The translations under genes and the position numbers were made by a program. A stretch of 64,000 nucleotides of DNA from contig NZ_FYEB01000001.1 in assembly GCF_900187445.1 (NCBI RefSeq), positions 248,001 through 312,000 on the forward strand. Reading direction: 5' to 3'. Below the pieces are notes generated by a model that did no database searches, had not been told where the DNA came from, and saw only the letters and a program-made list of their open reading frames with translations. This document shows, one piece after another, positions 63,934-64,000 of the stretch; position 1 is the stretch's first letter, and every line of letters begins with the position of its first letter. The stretch comes from Pseudomonas sp. Irchel s3b2. Lineage in GTDB: Bacteria; Pseudomonadota; Gammaproteobacteria; Pseudomonadales; Pseudomonadaceae.

Positions 63934-64000
63934 TTAAACCACTTCCAACCGAATCTTGTGCTGGCTCAACAACTGCCCCAAGGCCGGCGAAGGCTGCTGA
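63934..64000 (-). CDS. glpR: 3' end of DeoR-family glycerol regulon repressor GlpR
   Basis: The last 21 full codons before TAA read ...PSPALGQLLSQHKIRLEVV. This ending resembles pseudomonad GlpR, the repressor of glycerol genes released by glycerol-3-phosphate. Most of the gene lies beyond the right edge. Its position upstream of glpD on the same strand supports the call. Confidence 0.65.
   Translation of the reverse strand, partial: QQPSPALGQLLSQHKIRLEVV

Overview
This is a chromosomal segment of a Pseudomonas of the P. fluorescens lineage. The call rests on gene content and order: icp next to a second Lon-type protease, gcd with an OprB porin, metR/metE, and aauRS-glpM with aatJQMP, glpD and glpR. 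It is reinforced by many REP/REPIN palindromes of the 'GTAGGAGCGAG...' and 'GTGGCGAGGGAGC' kinds typical of fluorescent pseudomonads. No rRNA, tRNA, CRISPR array, transposase, integrase or prophage gene was recognised.

Layout. 1-8.5 kb (all minus): 5' part of cmoA, a YhhN membrane protein, an Icp-like protease inhibitor, the second Lon protease, and periplasmic glucose use (Gcd and OprB). 8.9-12.9 kb: benE divergent from a MocR regulator with shared operator-like repeats, then two small genes. 12.9-14.3 kb: a PadR/ferric-siderophore-reductase pair. 14.4-20.5 kb: a CS1-type (class 5, alpha) chaperone-usher fimbrial operon with two pilins. 20.6-25.6 kb: a 1689-residue NEL-type E3 ubiquitin ligase with leucine-rich repeats, a likely host-directed effector. 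25.8-28.9 kb: a large divergent class A penicillin-binding protein. 29-31 kb: REP elements, a 7-bp tandem repeat and an amino acid permease. 31.3-36.7 kb: an OpgC-like acyltransferase and a three-gene membrane glycosyltransferase set (GtrB-like, GtrII-like, GT-C).

37.1-47.1 kb is a signalling island. Five minus-strand genes have overlapping ends or short gaps. Two encode receiver-GGDEF-EAL proteins, one a di-heme peroxidase, one a membrane sensor kinase and one a receiver-kinase; a divergent receiver-HD protein lies alongside. Three of the proteins share the same unusual N-terminal receiver. The two GGDEF-EAL proteins have decayed in opposite domains, so one looks like a cyclase and the other a phosphodiesterase. 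I regard this island as the best candidate for an undescribed system.

47.3-54.2 kb: Nudix, LysE and GNAT genes, metR/metE, an alpha/beta hydrolase, and a DUF6124 gene preceded by repeated, potentially structured leader motifs. 54.6-64 kb: glpM-aauR-aauS, the aatPMQJ acidic amino acid ABC system with a sigma-54 promoter and two AauR-type sites, then glpD and the 3' end of glpR.

Repeats occupy many intergenic gaps: about a dozen REP/REPIN elements, including one nested in another, plus three copies of a separate ~110-bp 'CCCACGCTCTGCGTGGG' element, two of which abut a stop codon. Start sites were chosen from Shine-Dalgarno spacing, overlaps and family lengths. All functions are inferred from recognised motifs and context, with no database search.
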